From Rikenellaceae bacterium (GTDB lineage: Bacteria > Bacteroidota > Bacteroidia > Bacteroidales > Rikenellaceae): 64,000 bases of DNA. Shown here one piece after another: positions 1-7,351 of this stretch. The position numbers and the translations under genes were made by a program. The first letter of the stretch is position 1; every line of letters starts with the position of its first letter. The DNA is taken from positions 1 to 64,000 of the forward strand of contig JAFTOX010000014.1 of NCBI GenBank assembly GCA_017463585.1, given 5' to 3'. The notes beneath the pieces are model-generated. The model ran no database searches, was not told the DNA's origin, and saw nothing but the letters and a program-made list of their open reading frames with translations.

Positions 1-1
1 A

Positions 2-307
2 ACTTTCAATGTCCGTCAAGCATTAGGTAATCTCAATATCGCCAAAGAATATTTTCAAAATCCTCCTGTGCTTCAAAATCCATCGAGTATAGATGTTAAT
101 GCAATCAATTGGAACGGTAGAGAGATATTCTTTCCTGAGGAAGTTCAGGCTATATTAAACATAGGTAATACAACATATAGAAGATGGGTAGATAGTGGTT
201 GGTTATCTGAAACTCAGGTTGAGGGAAGTAATAAACGCTATGTTCAAAAGAAAGATATTATAGATTTTATCAATAACCCTAAAATCCGTAAAGACGCTTG
301 GAGATAA
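2..307 (+). CDS. Partial helix-turn-helix DNA-binding protein (5' end outside window)
   Basis: The frame is open from the window edge, so the true start lies upstream; the GTG at 68 is only an internal candidate. The last ~60 residues look like a winged-helix/excisionase-type HTH: a hydrophobic helix followed by a recognition helix (TTYRRWVDSGWL), then a short wing and a C-terminal helix. The stretch is AT-rich, unlike the chromosomal genes after ~600, which suggests the tail of an integrated element. Exact family and role are unknown; a directionality factor or small regulator of a mobile element is inference. Confidence 0.6.
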   Translation, partial: TFNVRQALGNLNIAKEYFQNPPVLQNPSSIDVNAINWNGREIFFPEEVQAILNIGNTTYRRWVDSGWLSETQVEGSNKRYVQKKDIIDFINNPKIRKDAWR

Positions 308-408
308 CTAAGCAATTGAAAATCAGTAGAAAGTGTTAAAAAATAGCCATATAAACTTGTATATAAACTTGTACGATAAAATTTCAATACTGATTTTCAA
401 TTAGTTAT
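304..408. repeat. Long inverted repeat enclosing a perfect 12-bp tandem repeat
   Basis: The left arm (304-328) and right arm (388-408) are inverted copies of ATAACTA...ATTGAAAATCAGTA; the left copy carries 4 extra bases. Between them ATATAAACTTGT occurs twice head-to-tail (349-360, 361-372). The left arm starts at the stop codon of the HTH gene. It could be a terminator, a recombinase/att site or an invertible promoter segment; the sequence does not decide. Confidence 0.7.
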
Positions 409-411
409 ACG

Positions 412-515
412 CTTCAAATACTCCTTCAACGAGGAGGAGTATTAGAACGGGAAGATCGTCTAATCGATTGAGAATTAGCGAGAAGAATGTGGCACAACGC
501 CTCGTCTTCTCGCTT
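412..515. other. Gene-free boundary with two hairpins
   Basis: Two hairpins lie between the AT-rich left edge and the chromosomal genes. One has arms AATACTCCT/AGGAGTATT at about 417-442. The other has arms AGCGAGAAG (477-485) and CTTCTCGCT (506-514) followed by a T/C-rich run. Base composition rises across this stretch. No gene is seen from 308 to 627. Confidence 0.5.
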
Positions 516-598
516 TCTTCATTGTGGGACGCTCTCGAAGCGAAGCCGATTTTTTCAACTCCTTGCGGGCGAGCGCTTGATTTTCTGGCATATTTTTG

Positions 599-606
599 TA
601 TCTTTG
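599..606 (+). promoter_or_regulatory. Promoter -7 element of glutaminase gene
   Basis: TATCTTTG matches the Bacteroidetes TAnnTTTG element and sits 21 bp before the glsA start codon. Confidence 0.7.
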
Positions 607-627
607 TTCATAGCTAAATGACGCATT

Positions 628-1542
628 ATGGACTATCAGAAGTTATTGGAGAATATATACCAAGAGATTCTGCCCTACGCCAAAGAGGGTAAGCAGGCCA
701 ATTATATCCCCGAATTGGCAAAGGTCAATCCCGACCAGTTCGGAATGTTTATCCATTCGATTTATGGCGAAACGGCCTCGATCGAGCAGGCCGACACGAG
801 ATTCTCGATTCAGAGTATTTCGAAGGTGTTTGCGTTGGCTATGTGTCTGTCAATCAAGGGCGATGATCTTTGGAAAAGGGTGGGGCGCGAGCCGTCGGGC
901 ACAGCCTTCAATTCGCTTATCCAGCTCGAAGTGGAGCACGGCATACCTCGCAATCCGTTCATCAATGCGGGTGCGCTTGTGATGGCCGATATTCTGTTCT
1001 CGCACCTCGACGATCCCGCAAACGATTTCTTGAACTTTGTGCGTGCGGTGGCGAACAACCCCACGATCGAATATAATCGTGATGTGGCGAACTCGGAGCG
1101 CGAAAATGGCTACCTGAATGCCGCAATCGCCAATCTGTTGAAGTATCACGGTACGATTGAGAATGATATCGAGAGCGTGCTCAACTTCTATTTCTTGATG
1201 TGTTCGATTGAGATGAGCTGCCGCGAGTTGTCGCTCGCCTTTTTGGCGTTTGCCAACCACCGACGCAAATTCGACTATGCTGGTATCTCGCTCACAGCGT
1301 CGCAGGTCAAGCGCATTAATGCCATTATGCAGACCTGTGGTTTCTATGACGAGGCGGGTGAGTTTGCCTATTTTGTAGGTCTGCCCGGCAAGAGTGGCGT
1401 GGGAGGCGGAATCGTCGCGATCCACCCGTTGCAATACTCGGTTGCGGTGTGGAGCCCGCGCCTGAACTCAAAGGGCAACTCGGTAATGGGAATGAAGGCG
1501 CTCGAACTGCTCACCACCGAAACCAAGGAGTCGATATTTTAA
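628..1542 (+). CDS. glsA: Glutaminase A
   Basis: Hydrolyses L-glutamine to glutamate and ammonia in the cytoplasm. The 304-aa length is typical of the serine-beta-lactamase-fold glutaminase family. The Ser-x-x-Lys catalytic motif (SISK, about residues 63-66) follows FSIQ, and the family blocks GIPRNPFINAGAL, NxERENGYLNAA and GLPGKSGVGGGI are all present. It has its own TATCTTTG promoter and a strong terminator downstream, so it is monocistronic. In gut bacteria such enzymes supply ammonia and help acid tolerance (general family knowledge). Confidence 0.95.
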   Translation: MDYQKLLENIYQEILPYAKEGKQANYIPELAKVNPDQFGMFIHSIYGETASIEQADTRFSIQSISKVFALAMCLSIKGDDLWKRVGREPSGTAFNSLIQLEVEHGIPRNPFINAGALVMADILFSHLDDPANDFLNFVRAVANNPTIEYNRDVANSERENGYLNAAIANLLKYHGTIENDIESVLNFYFLMCSIEMSCRELSLAFLAFANHRRKFDYAGISLTASQVKRINAIMQTCGFYDEAGEFAYFVGLPGKSGVGGGIVAIHPLQYSVAVWSPRLNSKGNSVMGMKALELLTTETKESIF

Positions 1543-1558
1543 TAGGTATGCCGACCAA

Positions 1559-1597
1559 AACAAGCAGCACTCCGAGAGAGGAGTGCTACTTGTTTTT
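1559..1597 (+). terminator. Terminator after glsA
   Basis: Hairpin with arms AGCACTCC/GGAGTGCT extended by CAAG/CTTG, followed by a T-run. Confidence 0.85.
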
Positions 1598-1733
1598 TAT
1601 ATATAGTATTCACTTTTTTGCGAAAAAATCGTCTATTTTTGTAGTTTTTCGGGGGTGGGTTGCGTCTAATATGCAAAACTCATTCACTAAAATCCGAACA
1701 AAACGATCCGAAAACGATCTGAACAAAACGAAA

Positions 1734-2213
1734 ATGAACACTCTGGAAAACCAATTTGCGCAAATGGTTTCGCAGCACAAAAGCACGATCTACACAGTCT
1801 GCTTTATGTTCTCGAAACAGAAGGAGGAGGTCGATGACCTCTTTCAGGAGGTACTCTGCAATCTGTGGCGCGGTTACAGCTCGTTCCGTGGCGAGAGCAA
1901 CGTCGCAACGTGGGTGTGGCGTGTAGCGTTCAATACCTGCATCTCGACTGACCGCAAACGCCGCCGCTCGAACTCGATCCCGCTCTCGATGAACATCAAT
2001 CTGTTCGAGGATAAGGACGACGACTCGCGCCAGATCAAAATGCTTTACGACCGTATTCGTCGCCTCAAACCCTTCGATCGTGCCATCGTGTTGCTGTGGC
2101 TCGAAAATATGAGTTACGAAGAGATTGCTGCGATTGTCGGCATCACGGTCAAGAATGTTTCGGTACGTCTGTATCGGATCAAGGAGGAGTTGAAACAGAT
2201 GTCTAACGAGTAA
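1734..2213 (+). CDS. ECF-type RNA polymerase sigma factor
   Basis: A 159-aa sigma-70-family protein with region 2 (DDLFQEVLCNLWRGYSSFRG, then the TWVWRVAFN block) and region 4 HTH (MSYEEIAAIVGIT...VRLYRIKEELK). The frame is open upstream, but the ATG at 1734 gives the canonical start. An alternative ATG at 1671 would add a charged 21-residue leader. It is followed 13 bp later by a four-TM protein instead of a FecR-type anti-sigma, and no TonB receptor is nearby. The regulon is not visible. Confidence 0.9.
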   Translation: MNTLENQFAQMVSQHKSTIYTVCFMFSKQKEEVDDLFQEVLCNLWRGYSSFRGESNVATWVWRVAFNTCISTDRKRRRSNSIPLSMNINLFEDKDDDSRQIKMLYDRIRRLKPFDRAIVLLWLENMSYEEIAAIVGITVKNVSVRLYRIKEELKQMSNE

Positions 2214-2226
2214 AAATTTGAGCAAA

Positions 2227-2820
2227 ATGGAGAGAGATATTATGACAACCGAATTGGAGCAGATGCGCGAACAGATCACGCTGCTGCGTTTGAAACTCGA
2301 CAAAGAGGCTATCGTCAATGAGCGCCTGCTGCGCCGAGCAATGCACGACAAGGTGCGAGGTATCACGCGCGATAATACAGCGATGATTATCATCGGCACG
2401 CTGGCAATTCCCTACTCCTTCCTCGTGTTCGACTATCTGGGCATATCGCTCTGGTTCAGCATTGCGACTGCTCTGTTGCTGATTGTGTGTGTCGTGGCAA
2501 CGTGGTGGGGTCAGCGCGGTCTGCACGCCGACGAACTGCTTGATGGCGATGTGGTGTCGGTCGGTAAGAAGGTGCTGCGATTGAAACAGATGAACGACCG
2601 CTGGCTGTGGTTCGCCATTCCGATGTTGATTCTGTGGCTTGCGTGGCTCTTTTGGGAGGCCTATCAGCAGGTTGGTGGCACGCCCTTGTTTCGGGGATTT
2701 GTTACGGGCGGTGTTATTGGCCTTATCCTCGGCCTTATCGTAGGCGGCAAGGTGCGCTATCGCACTCAGCGTCGTGTGCGCGAGATCTTGGCCCATATCG
2801 AGGAATTGACCCGCGAGTAA
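2227..2820 (+). CDS. Four-TM membrane protein with N-terminal coiled coil, partner of ECF sigma factor
   Basis: A 197-aa protein. Residues ~8-45 form an amphipathic, heptad-like helix with repeated Leu. Two hydrophobic pairs follow (TAMIIIGTLAIPYSFLVF / LWFSIATALLLIVCVVAT, then WLWFAIPMLILWLAWLFW / GVIGLILGLIVGG) and the C-terminus is basic. The start is set at the ATG at 2227; another ATG is at 2242. Its position directly after the sigma gene suggests it may control that sigma factor, but it has no zinc-binding or FecR motif. No named family recognised. Confidence 0.75.
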   Translation: MERDIMTTELEQMREQITLLRLKLDKEAIVNERLLRRAMHDKVRGITRDNTAMIIIGTLAIPYSFLVFDYLGISLWFSIATALLLIVCVVATWWGQRGLHADELLDGDVVSVGKKVLRLKQMNDRWLWFAIPMLILWLAWLFWEAYQQVGGTPLFRGFVTGGVIGLILGLIVGGKVRYRTQRRVREILAHIEELTRE

Positions 2821-2841
2821 TTGCGCATTGGGGAGCGCATA

Positions 2842-2875
2842 AAGCCCATTCGAGTAGCTTCGGATGGGCTTTTTT
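2842..2875 (+). terminator. Terminator of the sigma-factor operon
   Basis: Arms AAGCCCAT/ATGGGCTT around a 14-nt loop, then TTTTTA. Confidence 0.85.
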
Positions 2876-2986
2876 AGTGCTGTTTCGTGGCAAAATGGGG
2901 GTCGGTTCACCGCCCGTTGGGGTCGATTCAGCGGTTGAAACGGACGTTTCGACGGAGGGGTGGAGTGTTTTTGCACATCGAGTATG

Positions 2987-2994
2987 TACCTTTG
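2987..2994 (+). promoter_or_regulatory. Promoter -7 element (TACCTTTG)
   Basis: TACCTTTG 63 bp before the start of the secreted repeat protein; an upstream TTTG at 2970-2973 could serve as the -33 box, though the spacing is short. Confidence 0.6.
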
Positions 2995-3057
2995 TACCAA
3001 GAAAACAACTCGACAAAAGTTGAAAACAGAATATTAACCACTTAAAAATTTACGACT

Positions 3058-3882
3058 ATGAAGACGTTATTGAGAGTATTAGCAGTAGCAATGGCGGCAC
3101 TTTTCACCGTCGATGCAGCATCGGCCGCAACCGCAACGAGCGCAGCGACCGTCAAAGTAACCATCGGTCGTCGTAGCGAGCGTGTAGCCTTCGAGGCTGA
3201 GCGTATGACCCGCTATATGACTATGGCGTTAGATCTTACAGCGCGTCAGGAGTCGAAACTCTTCTATCTGAATTTGGAGTGGGCTGACCGTTGCGATCGT
3301 TATACCGATCGAGTGGATCTTGATATAATCGTCGATCGTTGGTACTATGAGTACACCCGCGATTTGGACGTGATTCTGAACAATCGTCAGATGCGTAAGT
3401 GGCGCAACCGCTACGGCCACCGCTTTGGAGATTACAATCGTCCCCGTGCTTCGATCTCTATCAACATTGGTGCTCGCCCCCACGTTCACATCGGCGGCGG
3501 ACATAAGAATCCCCACAAGGATCCCCACGTTCGTCCCCACACTGCGCCCCACAAGGATCCGCACACCAAGCCGCACGTAGCGCCTCACAGAGATCCGCAC
3601 ACCAAGCCTCACACGGTACCCCACAATGGTAACGTAGGCAACGGTGGCAATCGCCCCTCGAACAACAAGGGCAACGTAGGCAACGGTGGCAACCGCCCCT
3701 CGAACAACAAGGGCAACGTAGGCAACGGTGGCAACCGCCCCTCGAACAACAAGGGTTCGTATCGTTCGTCGAGCAGTTCGAACAGAGGCAACAACAACGC
3801 AACTCGCAACGGTGGCTCGACCCGCAGCTCGAACAGCTCGAACAACTCGCGCGACAAGGGCACCAGCAGCCGTGGCAGATAG
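3058..3882 (+). CDS. Secreted His/Pro-rich repeat protein
   Basis: 274 aa. A Sec signal peptide (MKTLLRVLAVAMAALFTVDA) is followed by a ~95-residue helical domain containing LTARQESKLFYLN, reminiscent of LTxxQ (CpxP/Spy-like) periplasmic domains. About 12 Pro-His-x units follow (~residues 147-190), then three perfect 14-residue repeats (GNVGNGGNRPSNNK, 3628-3753) and a Ser/Asn/Arg tail. The His-rich block could bind metal ions, as similar tracts do; this is inference. No enzyme motif. Own promoter and terminator. Confidence 0.75.
   Translation: MKTLLRVLAVAMAALFTVDAASAATATSAATVKVTIGRRSERVAFEAERMTRYMTMALDLTARQESKLFYLNLEWADRCDRYTDRVDLDIIVDRWYYEYTRDLDVILNNRQMRKWRNRYGHRFGDYNRPRASISINIGARPHVHIGGGHKNPHKDPHVRPHTAPHKDPHTKPHVAPHRDPHTKPHTVPHNGNVGNGGNRPSNNKGNVGNGGNRPSNNKGNVGNGGNRPSNNKGSYRSSSSSNRGNNNATRNGGSTRSSNSSNNSRDKGTSSRGR
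3628..3753 (+). repeat. Three tandem 42-bp in-frame repeats
   Basis: Units 3628-3669, 3670-3711 and 3712-3753 are nearly identical and encode three 14-residue Gly/Asn repeats inside the His/Pro-rich protein. Such arrays are prone to length variation by slippage. Confidence 0.9.
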
Positions 3883-3931
3883 CACGACCTTATAGGTACA
3901 CACACATAATCAAAATTTCCCTATTCGTTGG

Positions 3932-3962
3932 AGCACGCACAAGTGGCGTGCTTCAATTTTTT
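3932..3962 (+). terminator. Terminator
   Basis: Arms AGCACGC/GCGTGCT followed by a T-run, between the repeat protein and the rhodanese gene. Confidence 0.8.
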
Positions 3963-3965
3963 GTG

Positions 3966-3973
3966 TATATTTG
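3966..3973 (+). promoter_or_regulatory. Promoter -7 element of rhodanese gene
   Basis: TATATTTG, 26 bp before the ATG at 4000. Confidence 0.7.
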
Positions 3974-3999
3974 TGGCGGAGATTAATGTTTTTCGAAAG

Positions 4000-4392
4000 A
4001 TGAAGAAGATTCTACTTTTGATGGCGTTTGTGCTGGTTGGTGCCTACGTCTATTCACAGCGACGCTCGTCGGCACGTTTCGAGTCGATGGATAATGCCGA
4101 GTTTGCAACGCTCATAGCTGATACGGCGGTGCAGTTGGTCGATGTGCGCACTCCGGCTGAGTTTGCCGCAGGACATATCCCTGAGGCAAAGAATATTGAC
4201 GTGCGTGGCAATAATTTCGACCACGAGGCGAAGGCTACGCTCAGCAAGGAGCGTCCCGTAGCGGTCTATTGTCGCAGTGGTGCGCGCAGCAAGACGGCAG
4301 CGCGTCGTTTGGCGGCAATGGGTTACCGCGTCTATGAACTCAATACGGGTTTTATGAATTGGAACGGGCAGCGCACCGAGCCGACGGAGTAG
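4000..4392 (+). CDS. Secreted rhodanese-like sulfurtransferase domain protein
   Basis: 130 aa: an N-terminal signal peptide (MKKILLLMAFVLVGAYVYS) and one rhodanese domain. Family blocks visible are LVDVRTPAEFAAGHIPEAKN and the active-site loop YCRSGARS with the catalytic Cys, then the AARRLAAMGY helix. The start at 4000 gives a proper signal peptide and suits the TATATTTG element at 3966. Single-domain periplasmic rhodaneses are proposed to handle sulfane sulfur; the substrate is not deducible. Confidence 0.88.
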   Translation: MKKILLLMAFVLVGAYVYSQRRSSARFESMDNAEFATLIADTAVQLVDVRTPAEFAAGHIPEAKNIDVRGNNFDHEAKATLSKERPVAVYCRSGARSKTAARRLAAMGYRVYELNTGFMNWNGQRTEPTE

Positions 4393-4466
4393 GGAGGAGC
4401 GAATAATTTTTTACGGAATATTTCGTTCGTAAGCACAAAATTATTACCTTTGTGCCCGAAAACCTA

Positions 4467-4541
4467 CGGGGTGTAGCGCAGTCCGGTTAGCGCACCTGCT
4501 TTGGGAGCAGGGGGTCGTGGGTTCGAATCCCGCTACCCCGA
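4467..4541 (+). tRNA. tRNA-Pro (anticodon TGG)
   Basis: Complete cloverleaf. The acceptor CGGGGTG pairs with TACCCCG, with discriminator A at 4541. The anticodon stem CCTGC/GCAGG holds the loop TTTGGGA (TGG), and the T-arm GTGGG/CCCGC contains TTCGAAT. CCA is not encoded. Confidence 0.95.
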
Positions 4542-4555
4542 CTCGTTTCTGAACG

Positions 4556-4589
4556 ACAGCAGAACTTTGCGAAGTTCTGCTGTTTTTTT
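4556..4589 (+). terminator. Terminator after tRNA-Pro
   Basis: Arms CAGCAGAACT (4557-4566) and AGTTCTGCTG (4573-4582) followed by seven T. Confidence 0.9.
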
Positions 4590-4667
4590 ATCCGCCAAAT
4601 TGGTTGTTTCAAAAGGTAAAACGACCGTTTCACCCGCGCGTGAGGTGCGCTCGACGCCATTTTGTCC

Positions 4668-4675
4668 TATCTTTG
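4668..4675 (+). promoter_or_regulatory. Promoter -7 element (TATCTTTG)
   Basis: TATCTTTG, 23 bp before the ATG at 4699. Confidence 0.65.
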
Positions 4676-4698
4676 TTACAAACAAAAAACGCAAAACT

Positions 4699-5235
4699 AT
4701 GAACCGATTTTTACTTTTTGTGGCTCTGTTTGTGAGCCTGTCGGCAACGGCGGCACGACCGACTGCCGAGGAGATGCTTGCCGTGAATAACTTTTACATT
4801 ATGGACGACCTCTATCAGGAGCGCCCGATATGGACCAAGACCTACCATTGCGATAGCGCAACGATCGTTCGCACGTTGATGAACAATCCGCAGGTGGCGA
4901 TCGAGCGTGAGTTCGAGGGGCGTCTGATCTGCCGAATGGACGATGTGCAGTTGGTGCGTCAAAGCGACGACCTGAACTCGTTGCCCTCCTATATGCGTTG
5001 GGCGGGGACGCTCTACTTCACGGTCGAGATTGCTGCCGATAGCTACAAGGTTGTCCTGCGTGAGGCGGTGTGGAAGGGCGTGAAGGAGCCTTTGGACGAT
5101 GCAACGACTGCGACCTATACGCTCTACGATATGATATTCAATAATCGTGGAAATATTGATAGAGTGTTTCTCCGTTCGCGCATAGAGAGCCTTAACGAAC
5201 GCCTTACGTGGCTCTTTGCTGCCCGAGTGAAGTAG
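4699..5235 (+). CDS. Secreted protein of unknown function
   Basis: 178 aa with a signal peptide (MNRFLLFVALFVSLSATA). The mature part has alternating beta segments (GTLYFTVEIAADSYKVVL) and a Trp/Tyr-rich core, faintly like the TBP-like DUF4468 domains of Bacteroidetes; that assignment is weak. The start follows the TATCTTTG element at 4668 and the signal peptide. Monocistronic, ending at a bidirectional terminator. Confidence 0.75.
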   Translation: MNRFLLFVALFVSLSATAARPTAEEMLAVNNFYIMDDLYQERPIWTKTYHCDSATIVRTLMNNPQVAIEREFEGRLICRMDDVQLVRQSDDLNSLPSYMRWAGTLYFTVEIAADSYKVVLREAVWKGVKEPLDDATTATYTLYDMIFNNRGNIDRVFLRSRIESLNERLTWLFAARVK

Positions 5236-5251
5236 CCACGTACTCAAAGCA

Positions 5252-5284
5252 AACGCCCCGAACGTGCAGTTCGGGGCGTTTTGT
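5252..5284. terminator. Bidirectional terminator between convergent genes
   Basis: Arms AACGCCCCGAA (5252-5262) and TTCGGGGCGTT (5270-5280), flanked by A- and T-rich bases. The arm sequence CTTCGGGGCGTTTTG recurs just downstream at 5287-5301. Confidence 0.85.
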
Positions 5285-5304
5285 ATCTTCGGGGCGTTTT
5301 GCGC

Positions 5305-6108
5305 CTATTTCTGGAATCGCATTGTGTGCTTGCGGGCGAAGTTGGTGATGGGCTTGGGCAGGGCGGTGAGAATCGGCACAAAGATTCTAAACCACGATGC
5401 AGGCACAAAGACCTTCTTGCGTCGATACATTGCTCGTAGGGCCTGTCGGGCACATTTCTCGGCTGTAATCAGCACGCCGATACGGCAGCCGAAACGTTGC
5501 CAATCGCGTGGCAAACCGTAGAGATCGGTCGCCACACCCGCAGGGCAGACCGCCGTAACCGTAACACCTCGTTCGCGCACCTCTTTGGCGTATGCACGCG
5601 AAAAACTCTTCAAGTAATCCTTGCTCGCGCTGTAAATCGTCAAACCGGGCAGAGGCATCCAAATCGAGTACGACGACATATTGAGAATATATCCGTGTCC
5701 GCGCTCGGCCATCTGCTCGCCATACAGGCGGCAAGTGATCGTGGGCGTGGTAATGTGCAGTCCTACAAGGCGATCAATGCGCTCGAAGTCAGTCTTATGA
5801 ACATCGAGGAACGAGAACGCTCCCGCGTTATTGATCAACACTTCGATCTGTAAACCCTCGCTCTCGGTCCAAGCGAATAGCTCGTGTGCCGCCTCGCGCG
5901 GAATCAGATCGAGCACCTTCACTCGCACCTCGACTCCGAACTCCTCGGCAACTTTTCGTGCCGCCTCGGTCAGTTTCTCTTTGTCGCTCGACACCACAAC
6001 AAGGTTGTAGCCACGTGCGGCCATCTGTCGCGCGTATTCGAATCCGATACCGCTACTTGCCCCCGTAACCAAGGCCCACGCCGAGCCCTTTTCGATCACT
6101 CCTCGCAT
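5305..6108 (-). CDS. SDR-family NAD(P)H oxidoreductase, candidate 3-beta-hydroxysteroid dehydrogenase
   Basis: 267 aa, classical short-chain dehydrogenase: the cofactor loop TGASSGIG near residues 15-22, NNAG, and the catalytic Ser with YSASK (Tyr-x-x-x-Lys). Third gene of a tight operon after the 5-alpha-reductase-like and OYE-like genes (5-bp gap). In gut Bacteroidota a 3-beta-HSDH encoded beside a 5-alpha- and a 5-beta-reductase acts on 3-oxo bile acids. Assigning that substrate here rests on context, since SDR sequence alone does not fix it. Confidence 0.85.
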   Translation of the reverse strand: MRGVIEKGSAWALVTGASSGIGFEYARQMAARGYNLVVVSSDKEKLTEAARKVAEEFGVEVRVKVLDLIPREAAHELFAWTESEGLQIEVLINNAGAFSFLDVHKTDFERIDRLVGLHITTPTITCRLYGEQMAERGHGYILNMSSYSIWMPLPGLTIYSASKDYLKSFSRAYAKEVRERGVTVTAVCPAGVATDLYGLPRDWQRFGCRIGVLITAEKCARQALRAMYRRKKVFVPASWFRIFVPILTALPKPITNFARKHTMRFQK

Positions 6109-6113
6109 TGCGT

Positions 6114-7346
6114 TTAGGGCAGTTTAGCCAACTCGTCGGTAATCTTACGCGGCAGGTTGAGGCAATCTTTGTGGCACTTCATATCGACCGAGTACATACG
6201 GGCGATACAGTAATTCTTGTGGTCGCAACGGCTGCGGCAACCCGCACCCTCGGCAGCCAGACGGTTGACGAAATCGGGCTCGCTGACCAGCGCGCGACCC
6301 ATCTGCACCATCTCGAAACCCGAGTCGAGCACCTTGTCGATACCCTCGCGGCTGACCAAACCTCCGACATAGACCAGCGGGCACTTCAACTCCTTGCGGA
6401 ACTTCATTGCATTCTCATAGAAGAAGGTCTCCTCGAAGGGGAACTGCTTGATCATCACGGGACCAAACCAGCGCACAAAGTAGCGCAACCACAGAGGCAT
6501 ATAGTAGCTCATCGTGTAGATCGGAATCAGACCGCGCATTACAGCCATCGGAGCCTTGCTCACGAAACCGCTCGACAGCACGATGCCATCGACGCCGTAG
6601 CTCTCGATCACCTTTGCAATTTCGAGCGACTCGGGAATCTGGATACCGCTCTTGAAACCGTCCTCCATATTGTGCTTAACGAGAATCGAGGTGCCCGTTT
6701 TTGCAGCAGCCTCCATCACCTCGTCCATACACATACGCATAAAGCGCATACGGTTGTCGAGCGAGCCACCATATTCGTCGCGGCGGTGGTTGGTATATGG
6801 CGATAGGAATTGCGAGATCAGATAGCCGTGTCCGGCGTGCACCTCGACGCAGTCGAAACCTGCCTCGTGAGCCGTGTGAATGGCGCGACCGAAGTCCTTG
6901 GCAACCTGTGCGATCTCGCTCTTGCGCATACGACGCACGGGGGTATAGGCATACATATTGATACCCGTCGAGGGACCGATCGGAATCTGACCGGCGGTCG
7001 AGTAGTGGGTCATATTTCCGCAGTGTCCAATCTGGATCGAAGCGGCGGCGCCCGCCTCGTGTACCGCGTCGGTGATGTCCTTCAACCCGGGAACGATCTC
7101 GGGACGCAGCCAAAGCTGTTTGTCGAACGACAATCCGCTACGGCACACCGCAGCGTATGCCAACGTGGTCATTCCGATACCACCCTTAGCCACACTCACG
7201 TGGTAATCTTTGAGTTGTTGTGTAGGGCCGAACTTAGCGCCCATCGACTCGAACGCAGCCGAACGAATGGTGCGGTTGCGCAGGGTAACGTTGCCCAATT
7301 TGTAGGGCGTAAAGAGCTTTGACTCTTTCAGTTTATTGTCTTCCAT
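6114..7346 (-). CDS. Old-yellow-enzyme family NADH:flavin oxidoreductase, candidate 3-oxo-delta-4-steroid 5-beta-reductase
   Basis: 410 aa, FMN-dependent TIM barrel. The OYE signature HAGHGYLISQFLSPYTNHR with DEYGGSLDNRMRF is intact, as is the C-terminal FMN-phosphate strand (LVYVGGLVSREG...VQMGRALVSEPDF). It lacks the C-terminal FAD/NAD domain of ~650-residue BaiCD/BaiH or dienoyl-CoA reductases, but keeps a Cys cluster (CRSRC-x5-C-x10-C-x3-C) where those bind 4Fe-4S. Five bp separate it from each neighbour. Context supports reduction of 3-oxo-delta-4 bile acids or steroids; other enoate substrates remain possible. Confidence 0.85.
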   Translation of the reverse strand: MEDNKLKESKLFTPYKLGNVTLRNRTIRSAAFESMGAKFGPTQQLKDYHVSVAKGGIGMTTLAYAAVCRSGLSFDKQLWLRPEIVPGLKDITDAVHEAGAAASIQIGHCGNMTHYSTAGQIPIGPSTGINMYAYTPVRRMRKSEIAQVAKDFGRAIHTAHEAGFDCVEVHAGHGYLISQFLSPYTNHRRDEYGGSLDNRMRFMRMCMDEVMEAAAKTGTSILVKHNMEDGFKSGIQIPESLEIAKVIESYGVDGIVLSSGFVSKAPMAVMRGLIPIYTMSYYMPLWLRYFVRWFGPVMIKQFPFEETFFYENAMKFRKELKCPLVYVGGLVSREGIDKVLDSGFEMVQMGRALVSEPDFVNRLAAEGAGCRSRCDHKNYCIARMYSVDMKCHKDCLNLPRKITDELAKLP

Positions 7347-7351
7347 ACGCG

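Noticed and set aside
3628-3753. Regular 42-bp repeats resembling a CRISPR array
   Set aside because: Repeats are contiguous without spacers, in frame, and encode a peptide repeat.
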